Part shown: positions 50,163-62,277 of the stretch, one piece after another
Numbering within the stretch: the stretch's first letter is position 1
Layout: every line of letters begins with the position of its first letter
NCBI GenBank assembly: GCA_030762175.1
Contig: CM060846.1
Location: 183,574,041-183,638,040, forward strand
Length of the DNA stretch: 64,000 bases
Reading direction: 5' to 3'
Source: Metallyticus violacea
Lineage: Eukaryota > Arthropoda > Insecta > Mantodea > Metallyticidae
The notes under the pieces: model-generated
What the model was told of the DNA's origin: nothing
What the model saw: the letters and a program-made list of their open reading frames with translations, nothing else
The model's database searches: none
Made by a program: the position numbers and the translations under genes

Positions 50163-50886
50163 AGCGGTTCTCAAACTTTCCCTGCCTACAGGCCACGTTT
50201 AAAGATATCTAACTGTCGGGGATGTCTAATATTTAACTTCAAAGTTTAAATCTTAAGCCCTAAATGCTTTTTCTGTATGTTTAAAGATGATTATCATGTA
50301 AATCTATAAACAAAGAAATGAATGCAAAATGTTTAAATTTGCCTTTTTTGTTGCGTTACCTTACATAATAGTAATAATCATAACAATAATATTACATTCA
50401 AAAAGCATATACTAGCATTAAACATTAACATCATTTATTAATTCTAATTCCTGAATACTGCATTTCACTTACAAACCGCGATATTTCCGGTTTAACAGGA
50501 GACATTTGTATTCTGAGTTCTGATTCTGCGGTTTTCAAACTGTGTCTACACTTGCTTTTTAAATAAATCAGTTCAGAAAAGTCTTTCTTACAAAGTAAGG
50601 GCGAGCCCCAGCCTGCGTTATTATGCCAAGGAAACAATGGCCGTACATATGATTGATCTGTCTGGTCCATGTTTTCGGCTTATCTATTTGAAAGTACCCT
50701 CAGCAACAAATAGTTGCCTTCAATTTGTTTACTTTACCATAATAAATACACATCGATAATGGGTTACAAATTTCGTTTTCTTGCAAGTCACTGTATCTAT
50801 ACATTAAAAAATAATTTTTGTTAACAGTTCACTTAATTCTGACCGTATCCCTATGAGGTCCGCGGGCCACAGTTTGAAACCTGTTG
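50163..50886 (-). mobile_element. Internally deleted hAT element
   Basis: The left end cagcggttctcaaact and the complement of the right end caacaggtttcaaact match at 12 of 16 positions, the usual form of a hAT terminus. An 8-bp target duplication was not clear. On the minus strand at 50431-50670 the ORF includes FSELIYLKSKCRHSLKTAES and then ELRIQMSPVKPEISRFVSEM. This matches the C-terminal dimerisation block of hAT transposases (F-S-x-L-x-x-x-K-x-K-x-R followed by L-R-x-x-L-S). The catalytic region is missing, so at about 724 bp it is a non-autonomous relic. Confidence 0.72.
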
Positions 50887-51955
50887 TTTTGCATCTTCAC
50901 TAGAATGAGTTCACAGCCTCTGCCTGACCATGCAGTTCAATAAATAAGCGGGCAAGTAATCCAATAGGCATGTTTAACATGCAAATATACAAAGTAAAGT
51001 GGCCGAACGTATCTGCAAGTGGGTTCTTTTCTTGATAGATTATTTTACACAGTTGTTACTAAGCAGTGTATTGTACCTAAGTAATCTATAATCACCGTAA
51101 CAACGTTACTAGACATAAACAAAACACGCTCTTATCAATCATGATTTGTTGATCAGTTTACAAATAACTCTATCTTTGAGTGGTAACTCTGGAGTTACCA
51201 TATGGCTAAGAAACTTACCGATCACTGATAAAACTCCGTTAAATAAAACAGACAATAACCAGAATAAACAATACTGATACAGAATAAATGGAAATACAAC
51301 AGTTTTATAATCTAACACAGAGGTCTGGAAAACATGTAAATTCTTGCATAAATGTTATTATTAAGAGTAACATTAATATAAAATATACCGGAATCAATTA
51401 ATAAAATGATAAACACAAGATTGAGTTGCTCTCAGGACAAAGGCAGCACTTGAAAATCTTAGAACGGTCACCGAATATTGATGATTAAACTATGTGTGAG
51501 GCCATCCATTTGCCACATTCACTCTTATTCATGATATGACTAATGTCCGCCTGTCACTTCCACTAACGCTGAAGAAACTCTCATAGCTTGAAACTTCTGC
51601 TATTTCTAGCTGCGAATCCTTTAACATAGTTCCATACGAGTTCTATTCGATTCAAATTCAAGTCTTATGGTGATAACTTATTCGCACCTTGTACGACATT
51701 TTTGCGAAGTCGTAAGGAATGTTTTTTTTTTTGTTTGTTTTCTTATTATCGATAGTGTTTTGAGTTAATTTTATAGTGATCCCTTTCTTTCTTCAAGTGA
51801 GTTGAGGACGGTGCGACAGCCTAACGTTGTGATAAAAGAAGCTGTCACTCACTCCCGGGTTCAAGTTAGTAAACCATTCCTGGAAAATCTCGGTAGGCTT
51901 TCCTTAAGGTAGCAGCCTGTTTTCTTAGACTCAAATATGTCAACCCTCTTCTACC
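50887..51955. other. Unassigned AT-rich DNA
   Basis: Nothing was recognised. Confidence 0.4.
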
Positions 51956-51965
51956 ACCCTCTATG

Positions 51966-52266
51966 TCGGTCCTGGTGGTGTAGTGGTAACTATACTTGCC
52001 TTCTAAACCCAAGATCGCGGGTTCAAACCCGGCCAGGATCGATGAATTTTTTCGGGCGTAAAAATCCTTAGTATGGCTTCCTTCGGAAAGGAAGTAAAGC
52101 TGTGGGTCCCGTGTCGTACATTTACGGCATGAAAAAGAACACCAAGCCTGAAAGAAGAGGCCTCTGTGCAAAATTTGTCGCCCGTTTCACGCCCTGAATT
52201 GAATGGGACGCTGATATCCTGAGATGTTAAAGAGCGTCCATAAATAAACCCAATCAACAACAACCA
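51966..52266 (+). mobile_element. SINE-A with 10-bp target-site duplication
   Basis: Full-length SINE-A with an intact tRNA-like head (tcggtcctggtggtgtagtg, then gggttcaaacccggcc) and a tail reading ccataaataaacccaatcaa. It is flanked by accctctatg at 51956-51965 and 52267-52276. The duplication fixes the 5' end of the family at the first base of the tRNA-like acceptor stem. Confidence 0.94.
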
Positions 52267-52276
52267 ACCCTCTATG

Positions 52277-52583
52277 AAGTATCAGCCTTTTCCTGTATAG
52301 CTTATTAAACTCAATGATTTAACGGAGTGAAAGATTTGCCTTTTAGAACCTGTTGTTGTTTCAACCCAGGCTTTTGGTGTGCTATGACCAAGTCCCATCT
52401 ATGTAATAAACCACTTTATTTTCCTCCCTTATCTTTGACCCAAAAATATGTTCGAAGCCAATGTATAAAGTTACTTCTATCATTTATTAGGTTAACTCCC
52501 TTTTTGAATGTGGGAAGTCTATATCTAACAATAGTTTTCGAAAGGTGGATCTCTTAACGATGGGGAGATCTAGGTCATTGTAA

Positions 52584-52622
<39 letters not shown>

Positions 52623-53806
52623 GTATAATATTTTTCGTCATTTTACATAAAATATTTACGATAAAATAAGTACACAGAACAACTACTGTGCGATTAAAAA
52701 GTATACACTTTAAAATAATTAATCAGAAATGTCAATGTTGTATACAATCTTAGCTAAGTGACAATAGATGAAAAACAATAAACACAACGGAATTTAAATA
52801 AGCAAAAAATGTAAATATTGATTACGAAATTTAACATTTAATTTACTGCTGAGAATTCATTATCAAAAATAATCTTATGTATCTTTGCACTAATTGTAAA
52901 TTATACAAAAACGTCAACTTCTCCCAGTACAGATTTTAGCCGATTGATTTACTAACATGGCGTTCTTAAGTACCCGGTTCTTTAAGCTCTTTAAGTACAA
53001 ATTCAGGTGTTATTCTCACAATGTCATTCTCTAATATATCTGAATGGGTTTCTGTTAACCTATTAAAATCATTTAAAATCATCTGCCTTTCGTCACTTTT
53101 AAAAGGTCATCCTTTGTAATATTCCTTCATTTCCTAAATTTTTGAATTTTTACACATTTCTGTTAACCGCCACCATTCAAATGGCCGGAGGTACGAAAGA
53201 GGAAAACGAAGAGGAGAGGAAAGGGAAGCTCGTCTTAACTTCCCTAATTATTTTCATATGAATAAATACATTGGAAAAGTAATTCAAATCCTGTTTAAAT
53301 TGTTAAAAACTATATGAGATCAATTTCAAAGGAACTATTTTCTTCAACACGCTATCACGCAACTGCTATGTTTCGGTACCAAGCCAATAATGTATAAACA
53401 GTTGTGAATAATTACACAATAAACAGTTTCATAAAACAAGTTTAGAAAAATAAATAACGGTTCTAAAATTACTTATGTACGTCTCCATAAAATCAAAATA
53501 ATAAAAGAAAGAAATTGCGTATTTTCTGTTATCCGTTACCTCTTCACCCCATTCATATATTTCATAGATCTCATATTCTCTTTCAAATGTTTAATGAGAA
53601 ATACTTCTTCTTTATAATTATACCTAAAAATTACCGCAATGCAGTTCTCAAATGTCTTTGTTCCAGTTTTGGTGAATAGTACTCATTAATAAAGACTGTT
53701 CGACCACTCAAAACAGAAATAATATTTTTAGATATCAAAAACTTCTACTTTTCGTTATTTCATCTCAGAATGAATGTGAGGTTCAGATAGAATACATCTT
53801 CATATT
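52277..53806. other. Unassigned AT-rich DNA with a long poly-T
   Basis: An uninterrupted T-run of about 33 bases lies at 52587-52619. No element body was recognised next to it. The rest is featureless. Confidence 0.5.
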
Positions 53807-53814
53807 TGGTAAAT

Positions 53815-54092
53815 ACCGTCATGGGTGGCCAAGGTCGTTAAGGCGCGGACTCGCGAGCGGGAGGTCTGCGGTTTCAATCCCGCCAGGACCGACCTTCCTG
53901 AGTGAGGTTTTTTCAGGTTTTCCTCAGTCCTCATAAATGGCAAATGCCGGGGAGGTACCCTAAACTTAGGCCTGGGACGTTTCATTCCTTAAAAAAATCC
54001 TTTCCCATATATAATTTCATCTAACGTATCATCAGTGTCCACCACCTGTGGTGCCTAAGTAGTAAAAATGGGCGTTAAACACTAGTAAAATC
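53815..54092 (+). mobile_element. SINE-B with 8-bp target-site duplication
   Basis: Complete SINE-B: head gggtggccaaggtcgttaag, B box ggtttcaatccc, 'ttttcctcagtcctcataaa', 'ggcaaatgccggggaggtac', and 3' end gggcgttaaacacta. It is flanked by tggtaaat at 53807-53814 and 54093-54100. Confidence 0.92.
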
Positions 54093-54100
54093 TGGTAAAT

Positions 54101-54451
54101 GGGCGAACTGGGGCGGATTAGGATACTTTCGATACTTGATCCTTGCTCAAAGTTGGCCTTTTGTACCTACGCTTCCACTGGGGGCACCCGCGGGAGAAAG
54201 GGATGAGCGAGGGTGACACCGGGTGGCCAAGAACTACTGACAATGGTTGCGCGGACGCAGATGAGGTCCTTAACATATTTTCAGATAGCACACTTTGGCA
54301 TCGGTAGAATCCCCTCTTGAGTTTTTCGAACCCCTTAGAAGGTCGACTTCCGTTCCAGACATCGGAGTAGAACCTTTCCAAAGCGCAGCCCACCTCGCTC
54401 TGGCACTTTCGACTCTGTAACAGAACCAACGGAATGAAATGATATCAAATG
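54101..54451. other. Unassigned GC-richer DNA
   Basis: The minus strand is open for 103 codons (54118-54429). The protein has no recognised domain, but the segment is more GC-rich than average and ends against a SINE. It may be part of an unrecognised element. Confidence 0.3.
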
Positions 54452-54616
54452 AGAGAGCGGAATATTCATGGAATGCAAATATGCATCCCTAAATGACCAG
54501 GGGAAACCACGAAAAAAACCAAGTCAGAATGGCCAGCGGGAATTGAGCCCCGAACCTCCCAAATGCGATTTTCAAACGTTAGCGCCTGAGTCACGCTACC
54601 CGGTTTCTCAGATAGT
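54452..54616 (-). mobile_element. tRNA-headed SINE fragment (third type)
   Basis: Read on the minus strand from about 54616: ccgggtagcgtgactcaggc (A-box-like), ggttcggggctcaattcccg (B-box-like), then 'cgtggtttcccctggtcatt', which looks like a SINE body. The head differs from both SINE-A and SINE-B. The 3' limit is uncertain. Confidence 0.55.
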
Positions 54617-55624
54617 AGTCCTAGCATTCAGTGCGTGTCACCCATCATTATAAATTTTACGGGAGTCTGGTAAGCCAGTATGGCAATCTTGAAATGATGT
54701 AACCATTTATTTTTGTATTATACGTAACACTGTTTAATTTTCATTCAGCATACGTGTCTCTAGTGTTTAGCACGTGGTAATGGAGCTGCAATTTACAATG
54801 GTACATGCGAATAGCAAACTCTCGCTGGACAAATATAATACAGCGAGCTTCCAAAGACAATGTCTACTTCCTTATCCAGATATTATAACAGAGGCCAAGG
54901 GCTCGAATCAGCCGAAGAAAGTTTTCTTGCGGCGTTTCTCAGTCTTCCGGCGTTACTCATTCTTGACTACAGAGGGCAGGAATAGGTATGACTCACTCTC
55001 TAGGCCATTCGGACCCGCTCCCAGTTGACTCATGCTAAATTTCTGAGTACTCAAGACTCGTACGAGAGCTGTTTTCTAGATGTTCACCTCTCCACCGAAG
55101 TGTAAGAAACACGAGAGTGACCAGTCCAACCTGCCTGAACGACAGTCTATTGGGACGGAGGTTCCTCAATGTTTACGCGATGGCTAACATGTCACATGTT
55201 TTAAAACTAGCAAAATTGTATGGATCAAGTTTCCTGGGACCTTCCCAAGTACTGCTTGGCAATGAAATCAGGTGTCACCGGCAACAAAGGGCTTCGAAAA
55301 TCTGCGTCGTCATTTACTCATCTTATTCGTTATAAAAATTATTGTGGACGGTATAAGACGCCGAAGTCTTGGAAAGAAAAGTAAAAGTGAGAGATAACCT
55401 GTATAATCAAATATTCAAGAAAAAGGAAAAATATATTTAATTAATGTGTGTTACATAGGAGTACATACAACGAGCTTACGAAAAGCAGAGAGAATGGCTG
55501 CAAATCAAAAGTCATATGCAGAAGAGGATATGTCATGTGTATTCGATGATTTTTGACAACTTTATTCAATTTATAGGTAGCGATCTTCATATTTCTTTTA
55601 AGTAGACTAAACAGCGACCTTGAC
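54617..55624. other. Unassigned DNA
   Basis: No gene was recognised. Open frames at 54774-55028 and 55117-55335 (plus) have no identifiable domains. Confidence 0.4.
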
Positions 55625-55847
55625 CATGGCCACGGGAGCTTACGGTTGCTAAGGCACGGACTACTGAGAGGGAGGGCGGTTTTACCTAACTGAGGTTTGT
55701 TCATTAATGACAAATAAGGGGGAGGTTCATAAAACTACCTCTGGAACGCTTCCTTTCTCAATTTATCATTTCATCCCTTGTATCATCTGTATCTACCGCC
55801 TATGATTCCACAACAATAAAACCGGGCGATAAACGCAATTAAAAATA
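55625..55847 (+). mobile_element. SINE-B, old degenerate copy
   Basis: The SINE-B order is kept (ccacggga...ggttgctaaggcacggactac, ctaactgaggtttgttc, ctggaacgcttccttt, 'atcatttcatcccttgtatc', accgggcgataaacgc). It has many substitutions and several deletions, including loss of the B-box region. It lies just 36 bases before a much better preserved SINE-B. Confidence 0.8.
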
Positions 55848-55883
55848 AAGATACCCCATAGCTGGTTACAACAGTACTTTAAA

Positions 55884-56164
55884 CCGCCACGGGTGGCCAA
55901 GGTCGTCAAGGCGCGGAGTCGTGAGCAGAAGGCCTGGGGTTCGATTCCCATCAGAACCGTTCTCCCCGACCGAGGTTTCTTCCAGGTTTTCCCCAGTCCT
56001 CATAAATGGCAATGTCGGGGAGGTATCCTACACTTAGGACTGGAACGTTTCCTTCCGTAAAATAAAATGCTTTTCATATTTAATAATTTCACCTTATGTA
56101 CCATCAGTGTCTACCACCTGTGATGTCTCAGTGGTTAAAAGGGCGTTAAACACTATTAAATAAG
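55884..56164 (+). mobile_element. SINE-B with 12-bp target-site duplication
   Basis: Complete SINE-B, head gggtggccaaggtcgtcaag with ggttcgattccc, 3' end gggcgttaaacactatta. It is flanked by cagtactttaaa (55872-55883) and caatactttaaa (56165-56176), one mismatch. Confidence 0.93.
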
Positions 56165-56176
56165 CAATACTTTAAA

Positions 56177-57189
56177 GGAAGAACATGACTGTTTAGCATC
56201 AATTGCACTAGCCGCAGAATTCGTATGTTTACTACAAGAAATGAACTTGTTTAACGCTAATGACTTTAACGAAAAATTTAGATATAGTGCTAATAGCCAA
56301 GCAAAAGGGAAATAGATAGCTTTCAAAATCTTTGAGCCTGGTATACTCAATAACAAGCACGCTGGCAATGAAAAACCTACAACTTTATTGGCATCCTTGC
56401 CAGGAAGGTTACTCTATCTTAGAAATGAACTCTACCATTGAGTAAAATGTTCTTAGAATGAATATTCTATTGGCAGTCCTGCCGCATAGTGCAGGCTACC
56501 TATGGATAATGTTGGCAAGGCTGTACTCATTGAAAAGCTGTTATTGGAGGCTGTCCAGCCAGTTTGTGAGCCAACTAGTCGAGCAACCGTATATGACGTC
56601 ATGCTAAGTTTTAGCAGCACATGTAAACATTCTTATACACATCTTCACCAGTATTTTACGTCTTAACGTCTTTCAATTTACATTTGTCATCTACTGAAAT
56701 TGGGGAAATTTCCATTATTCTATGAAGAAAAGCCGTATATTCCAATAAGGGTTTTCAAACACATCAAAAATGTTCGTCCACCCTAGCAAAATTACATCTT
56801 AGAACATCGCATTATCAAGGCCCCATTATGCTATGTGGAGACTACAGACACTTTATTTCAAACTTAAAACATGTTTCATGGGGCTGGAACGGACCAAATA
56901 GTTAAAGCCTTAAATGCTACTTATGAGATGCATTGTTTATAATCTAAGAAATGGTATTTGTTGTTTCACACATTTATTTTCTAGGCGAGAAAAATAGAAA
57001 AACCTCATGTAAATAACTTGTCCGAAAGAGGATTCCCAAGTTAAGAAACACCAAAAAGTAATAGCATTCATTCGAGACCACCCGGAAAGTGCGCCGTGCG
57101 TGATTTTCTAATTGTCTAATGCTATTAACTGTCTCTATGCTCTCCAAGTAACACGAAAAGTGGACAAGCATGTACAGTCTTCTACAAGC
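56177..57189. other. Unassigned DNA
   Basis: No gene was recognised. A perfect palindromic CRE (tgacgtca) lies at about 56594-56601 with no other promoter feature nearby. Confidence 0.4.
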
Positions 57190-57517
57190 CTGGTTTTCCA
57201 TTGCCCCATGTGGACCTTCGGCTTACCGCGACGACCGCTGCGTCTTCTACCTCCATCACGTGATATCATTAGTAAAGTGCAGTATTGCAGGGGGTCTGTG
57301 ATCAGCACACCGAATCCGCCGGTCGCTATATCGCGGCTTACTAGATCGGAGATCGCAAACTCTCCATCAGGCAGCTTTCCAATTGTCCGCACGAGGCTGG
57401 GTGGACCCCGATCCAGACCTTCCTAACTTAAAAAAAATTCCTTAGCAGGTATCGGGAATCGAGCACGAGCCTCCCGGCCAGCAGTCAGCAACGCTAACCA
57501 CTAGACCAAGGAGGTGG
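57190..57517 (-). mobile_element. tRNA-headed SINE, GC-rich (fourth type)
   Basis: On the minus strand from about 57517 there is a tRNA-like head of about 74 bases. It has tccttgg and ctaagga as pairing acceptor ends, A box ggtctagtggttagcg and B box gctcgattccc. A T-rich link and a GC-rich body extending to about 57190 follow. The body keeps an 85-codon open frame on the minus strand (57135-57392), which looks like chance in GC-rich DNA. No second copy was found here, so the 3' end is uncertain. Confidence 0.55.
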
Positions 57518-57539
57518 TCAAACATGTCACATACCCTAT

Positions 57540-58038
57540 TGCAAAAAAGCCGATATGCCGCCGCTCCTGCCAATCACATATTTGATAAGCGATGCTTTCC
57601 CGTAGCTAATTTCCCTACTCTAGCTAAGGGTAATCTCGTCTTCTATACAGATGGCTCAAGTTTAGGACACTCTTCAGGAGATCGAGTTTATGGGCTATCT
57701 CCAAAAGCAAAGATATTCGTTAAGTATTGTAAAGTGTATTGCAGTTGTTTTTTCAGGCAGAAGTAACTGCACTCCTAACCTGCTCTAAGTTCGGTGAGAG
57801 GTGAAATGTCAATCAACAGATACTCATTTTCACAGAAAGTTAAGCTACACCCTTAAATCTAGAAAGAAAATCAGAAGCAGGAAAACTACTGGAATGAACA
57901 TTGCACATTGGCAATACCGGAAACATCAACGGATTATGGATTCTACTGTGAACAGTCTGATGAGACTGCAAAACACATCTTACTTGAGTGTGAAACTGGA
58001 AATACAAAGGACATCTCTATTAGGGCACAATCCCCCTC
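57540..58038 (+). pseudogene. Non-LTR retrotransposon RNase H / C-terminal relic
   Basis: The plus strand encodes NLVFYTDGSSLGHSSGDRVY followed by GLSPKAKIF (near 57630-57710). This matches the start of the RNase H domain of Jockey-like LINEs, including the catalytic D of T-D-G-S. Frameshifted continuations follow (QAEVTALLTCSKFGER-like sequence near 57755). The end is YCEQSDETAKHILLECE (near 57940-57990), the C-terminal C-x-x-C...H...C knuckle typical of these proteins, here with its first C lost. A 5'-truncated SINE-A begins immediately after. Dead copy. Confidence 0.72.
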
Positions 58039-58040
58039 TC

Positions 58041-58304
58041 CTACACCCAAGATCGCGGGTTCGAACCCGGCCAGGACCGATGGATTTTTTCGGGGCGTAA
58101 AAATCCTAAGTATGGCTTCCTTCGGAAGGGAAGTAAAGCCGTGGGTCCCGTGTCATACATTTACGGCACGATAAAGAACCTCAAGCCTGAAAGAGAGGCC
58201 TCTGAGCAAAATTTGTCGGTCGTTTCACGCCCTGAGTTGAATGGGACGCTGATGACCTGAGATGTTAAAGAGCGTCCATAAATAAATCAATCAAAAAAAA
58301 AAAA
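58041..58304 (+). mobile_element. SINE-A, truncated within the tRNA head
   Basis: It starts inside the head (cccaagatcgcgggttcg) and is otherwise close to the family consensus, ending in ataaatcaatc plus poly-A. The A box is missing. It abuts the LINE relic at 57540-58038 with almost no gap. No target-site duplication was clear. Confidence 0.88.
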
Positions 58305-59436
58305 CGTCCTCCTAAGTTTGTAGGAAAGATTCTAGAGTTTACTAAAGCTCTACATCTGAAACTACAAATTTAGGAATAAAGGAGTGTACAAAAGGCCCTT
58401 GTGGCCTAAGTGCCTAGGTGTATTATTATACACTTCAATGGCTATCAGTCAATCAATCTCCCAAGCTGCAGAGTGTAGAACATTCTGTCCAACAGAACCT
58501 CCCGTTGGCTAAGTATTTGTTGCTAGAAAAGTTTATGAAGAGGAATTCACGTGTACTGCAAATCTCTTACAGTCACAAAATCGCCGTCGTGTTTAACTTT
58601 GATGCAACATGAAATGGCATGGTTTCCTCGTAAAGAGCTGAGGGGATGCGGCGCATGCTTCTTCCGAGATTTTCCCCCCAATAAAAACTACTTTGGAAAA
58701 AAGAAATTAACACAAAGTAAACAAAATTCAATGAAGTTTTCAAATTGCAAATGCATCACTTAGCTCCACTATTTTCATAGTTTGATTACAATATAAATGT
58801 GTGCTAAAATCTGTTTATATAATCTGATTTATAAAAACAATTGTTTCAGATCTAAAAGAGACGACACGGTTTTTACCCTATTGGAACTTATTTAGGAATG
58901 CAATTAGACACGAAAAAGAGATCAAAAAATGTGCGGACTTATAAACACAGCTCCAAAACCTAATCAAGTGTGATATCAATCCTCATATATGGCAAGGACA
59001 GCCTATGGTTAATTTTGCTAAGGCAATTAGTAACCATTTTAATATTGGTTTTTTTCAAATATTTGACGCAGAAAATAAAGAAATAAAGCGGAATAAGTAG
59101 CTTAGAGCTAGTTACATAGATATGACCTCGATAAAATAACAGCGCAAAGGAAATCAAGTAAACTGAGTGAGAGATATATGGACTTAACAGAAAGTGAAAT
59201 TACTCAATGTTCGGTGAACTTCATTTATTATGCAGGTTAAGGCATATATGGATGAATACACATCCAAGTTTATGCAGGTATTTATTACCTGCAAGTGGGT
59301 TCATGTCAGGTATACCAGTTAATAAAATAAAATTAAATACTAATTGTGCAATATTACACAGCATAAACAGTTATGCAGCTAAGATTAATTTCATTTGCGG
59401 TTTTTATTCATAAAATATTATATACTGCTCTAAATT
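58305..59436. other. Unassigned AT-rich DNA
   Basis: Nothing was recognised. Confidence 0.4.
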
Positions 59437-59448
59437 TTATGTATTTGG

Positions 59449-59754
59449 TTTTTTTTTTTTTTTTTTGATTGATTTATTTATGGACACTCTTTAACATCTC
59501 AGGTCATCAGCGTCCCATTCAACTCAGGGTGTGAAACGCCGACAAATTTTGCTCAGAGGCCTCTCTTTCAGACTTGAGGTTGTTTTTCGTGCCGTAAATG
59601 TACGACACGGGACCCACGGCTTTACTTCCCTTTCGAAGGAAGCCCATGCTTAGGATTTTTACGCCCGAAAAAATCCATCGATCCTGGCCGGGTTCGAACC
59701 CGCGTTTTGGGTGTAGGAGGCAAGTATGGTAAAGACTACACCACCAGAACCGAC
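59449..59754 (-). mobile_element. SINE-A with 12-bp target-site duplication
   Basis: Full-length SINE-A on the minus strand with a long poly-A tail (poly-T at 59449-59466) and an intact head. It is flanked by ttatgtatttgg (59437-59448) and ttatctatttgg (59755-59766), one mismatch. The long uninterrupted tail and close consensus match suggest a young copy. Confidence 0.94.
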
Positions 59755-59934
59755 TTATCTATTTGGGTAAACTTAAACTTAAACAGATAAAAATAGACGT
59801 TTTTACACATTTTGCAACTATAAAACATTTAATGTTTGATAGAGGTTAAAACAATAACAATATTAGAAATAGCTTAAAGGGCAAAAACTTTCATGGTACC
59901 TTTACCAAAAAAAAAATATATATATGCTGCACGG

Positions 59935-60490
59935 TGTTCCGTCGCGTGGTCTGGGTGGCAATTCATTATTGTAATTGCTCGCAAGAAGACCCCCACCCAT
60001 AAACCAAAGTGAGGAGGTACTCCATCCTGTTGTCATATTATTTGCTTTTGCAAATCGGGGGTTATTGTCAGGTTTTAAGATAAGCGAATTTTGTAATATC
60101 TCAAGAAACCGGTGAATGGTAACCATTCCTTAAATAAATAAATAAAAAGACTAATACTATAATACCTCCACTCCAAATTCTACCCCAAATAAATAATTAC
60201 ATCAGGAGGGTTTAATACTTCTGTGATAAGTTGATGTGGATTTTTGATAGCATGGTAAATAAAATTGTGCCAACTCGGCCGTTCAGTTTAAATGTGGCTT
60301 CATCCGTTCATAGAAATGATTTCCGACGACCAACTTCAGTTGAATGACATACCACTTGCGGAACACCAAACTACAATCCGGACCATCTTCACATAAGACT
60401 TTGCAAAAGCCAGGGCCAAGCTCTCAGATGCAAATCCTATAATAGGTTTCTTGAAGTAAAACCATTCATCCTCATTTCAAACCGACTGCA
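59935..60490 (-). pseudogene. Tc1/mariner-superfamily transposase relic (another family)
   Basis: Minus-strand fragments in shifting frames: FLWTDEATFKLNG (preceded by one stop) with the first catalytic D near 60310, then QQDGVPPHF with the second D near 60035. ELPPRPRDGTPC follows near 59950, resembling the W-P-P-R-S-P-D-L-T-P-C block that precedes the third D. Spacings of about 90 and 30 residues fit a DDE transposase. The relic is cut off at a poly-A/TA tract near 59907, and no N-terminal HTH or inverted ends were recognised. Confidence 0.65.
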
Positions 60491-62277
60491 GGACGTCCGT
60501 GGGCTAATCACAAAACACTGGGCCATAATATGAGTCTTTCCTTCCATTTTAGGAGTTCATGTTCGTACTCTTCGATTGAAAGTCATTGTAGTTAGTACAT
60601 ACACAATACTCCTTAAACATAATAACAAACCAACATTGAAAAAAATGAAGGATGAAACACGAACAAGATGGTCAATTACCACTACATTCACTTGCTTAGA
60701 TTATGGCATTTGTTTATGCCTGAAAAGTATGATAACGAAAAGGAATTGGGGAAAGCGACTTTAATAAAACATGGAAAAAGATCACCCAAATAGCTCAATA
60801 TTCCGAGTCGCTTGTTTTCTTCTTCAGAGAGAGCAGACAAATTATTTTAATAAACACACATATTTAAATAATTTTCAAATTTTCAAAATTATTTCAATAA
60901 TATCCCAACAATCCAAACAGATTTAATTTAATGTTATCTAATTTTGAAAGGAAAGCTCAATACATCTACAATTTTCATCAGCAATTTTATTTAAAATCAT
61001 ATCCACCCTCTACATGATAAGTGGTGTATTATTCTTCATTTTACAAACCTTCATTAATTTAAAATTACATTCATTTTCACTAATTAGTTTCAGTAAAATA
61101 AAATTAAAATTATGTTGCAGTAATAGTTTAGTTGAAAAATGCGTCACCATTAGAATATTGTTATTTAAATCATAAATTAAATACTTATTTTATTTTATTT
61201 AAATTGTATGGAGCAGTTGTTTGCCATAATATTTTTTTAAGAGGAGACAGCCATTAAATTCTGAACATTAACAATAGTTCTGCAAATATGCGAAATTCTC
61301 ATGTAATCATCTGGTTTGCAAGTATCAATAAAGACCTAAGGTGTATAGTATAAGAAACTGCTACTTTTTTCCGTTGCGAAAACAGATAAATATTACATAC
61401 AGCACGCATCAACCAGAGTTCACAGCAATGCCCGGTAGAGCGGCCAGTTCACTATCCGGATTGAGAGCTGCGTTTTTATTCCCTCTAGCCGAGTAACACG
61501 AGTGAGACAAGTTGTAACTGTGTTCTCACGTCAGAAAGACGTGCACCTTAAAATCATGGATAAACGCACCACTGGGCAAAGGGTACTTATTATTGGAGAT
61601 GTACGTCTTATAACAAAAGTGTATGAAAGTTCTCTGAAGTGTACTCTATTATCAAAGAGAACTGATATTTATGTTCATAAAACAGACAGGGGAGCAATGT
61701 AGAGTCTTTACAACACTTTTAAATGCACATAAGAAAGGCTTGAAAGGTCTTCTCAAACCGAGTAGCACAGAATTGTGACATGTCACAGTCGCAGAGTTCA
61801 GCGCTAAGGGTGCTTAATATTTTTAGGTTCGTCCCAAACAAAGTAACTGTGCATAATTGACACAGATCCCGTTGTCCGTATTGAGTTCAAATCGTCGGAT
61901 GGGGACTTTAAACCTTTTCTTCTAATTATGAATACGAATTTCGCTTCGTTCCAATTGAAGATTGTTCAACAGGACACAATATTTCCTCCAGACATATTTC
62001 TGATCTTGTTTCATACACATAATATCGTTTTAGTTTATTTGCGCACTAATTGAATACTGGCCGTTACATAATAAGAAGAACCTCGTGCATCAAATGTAGG
62101 AATTGCACTTTCCCAATAAAATGTATTTTGTGAATTTACGTGTGCGACGGCTCTCACTAGGTAAATTCCATGGGAGCAAAAGATCGATTTGGTGATAAGT
62201 GAACAGCAAAAGGCTGTGGTCGTTCCTTTTCCCGCTCAGTGCATATGATGCTCTTTGTTTGTGATAAAAAATTACAG
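60491..62277. other. Unassigned AT-rich DNA
   Basis: The right flank of the transposase relic may continue a little past 60491. Nothing else was recognised. Confidence 0.4.

Noticed and set aside
57135..57392. 85-codon minus-strand ORF as a host gene
   Set aside because: It lies within the GC-rich body of a tRNA-headed SINE and shows no recognisable domain; openness is explained by composition.
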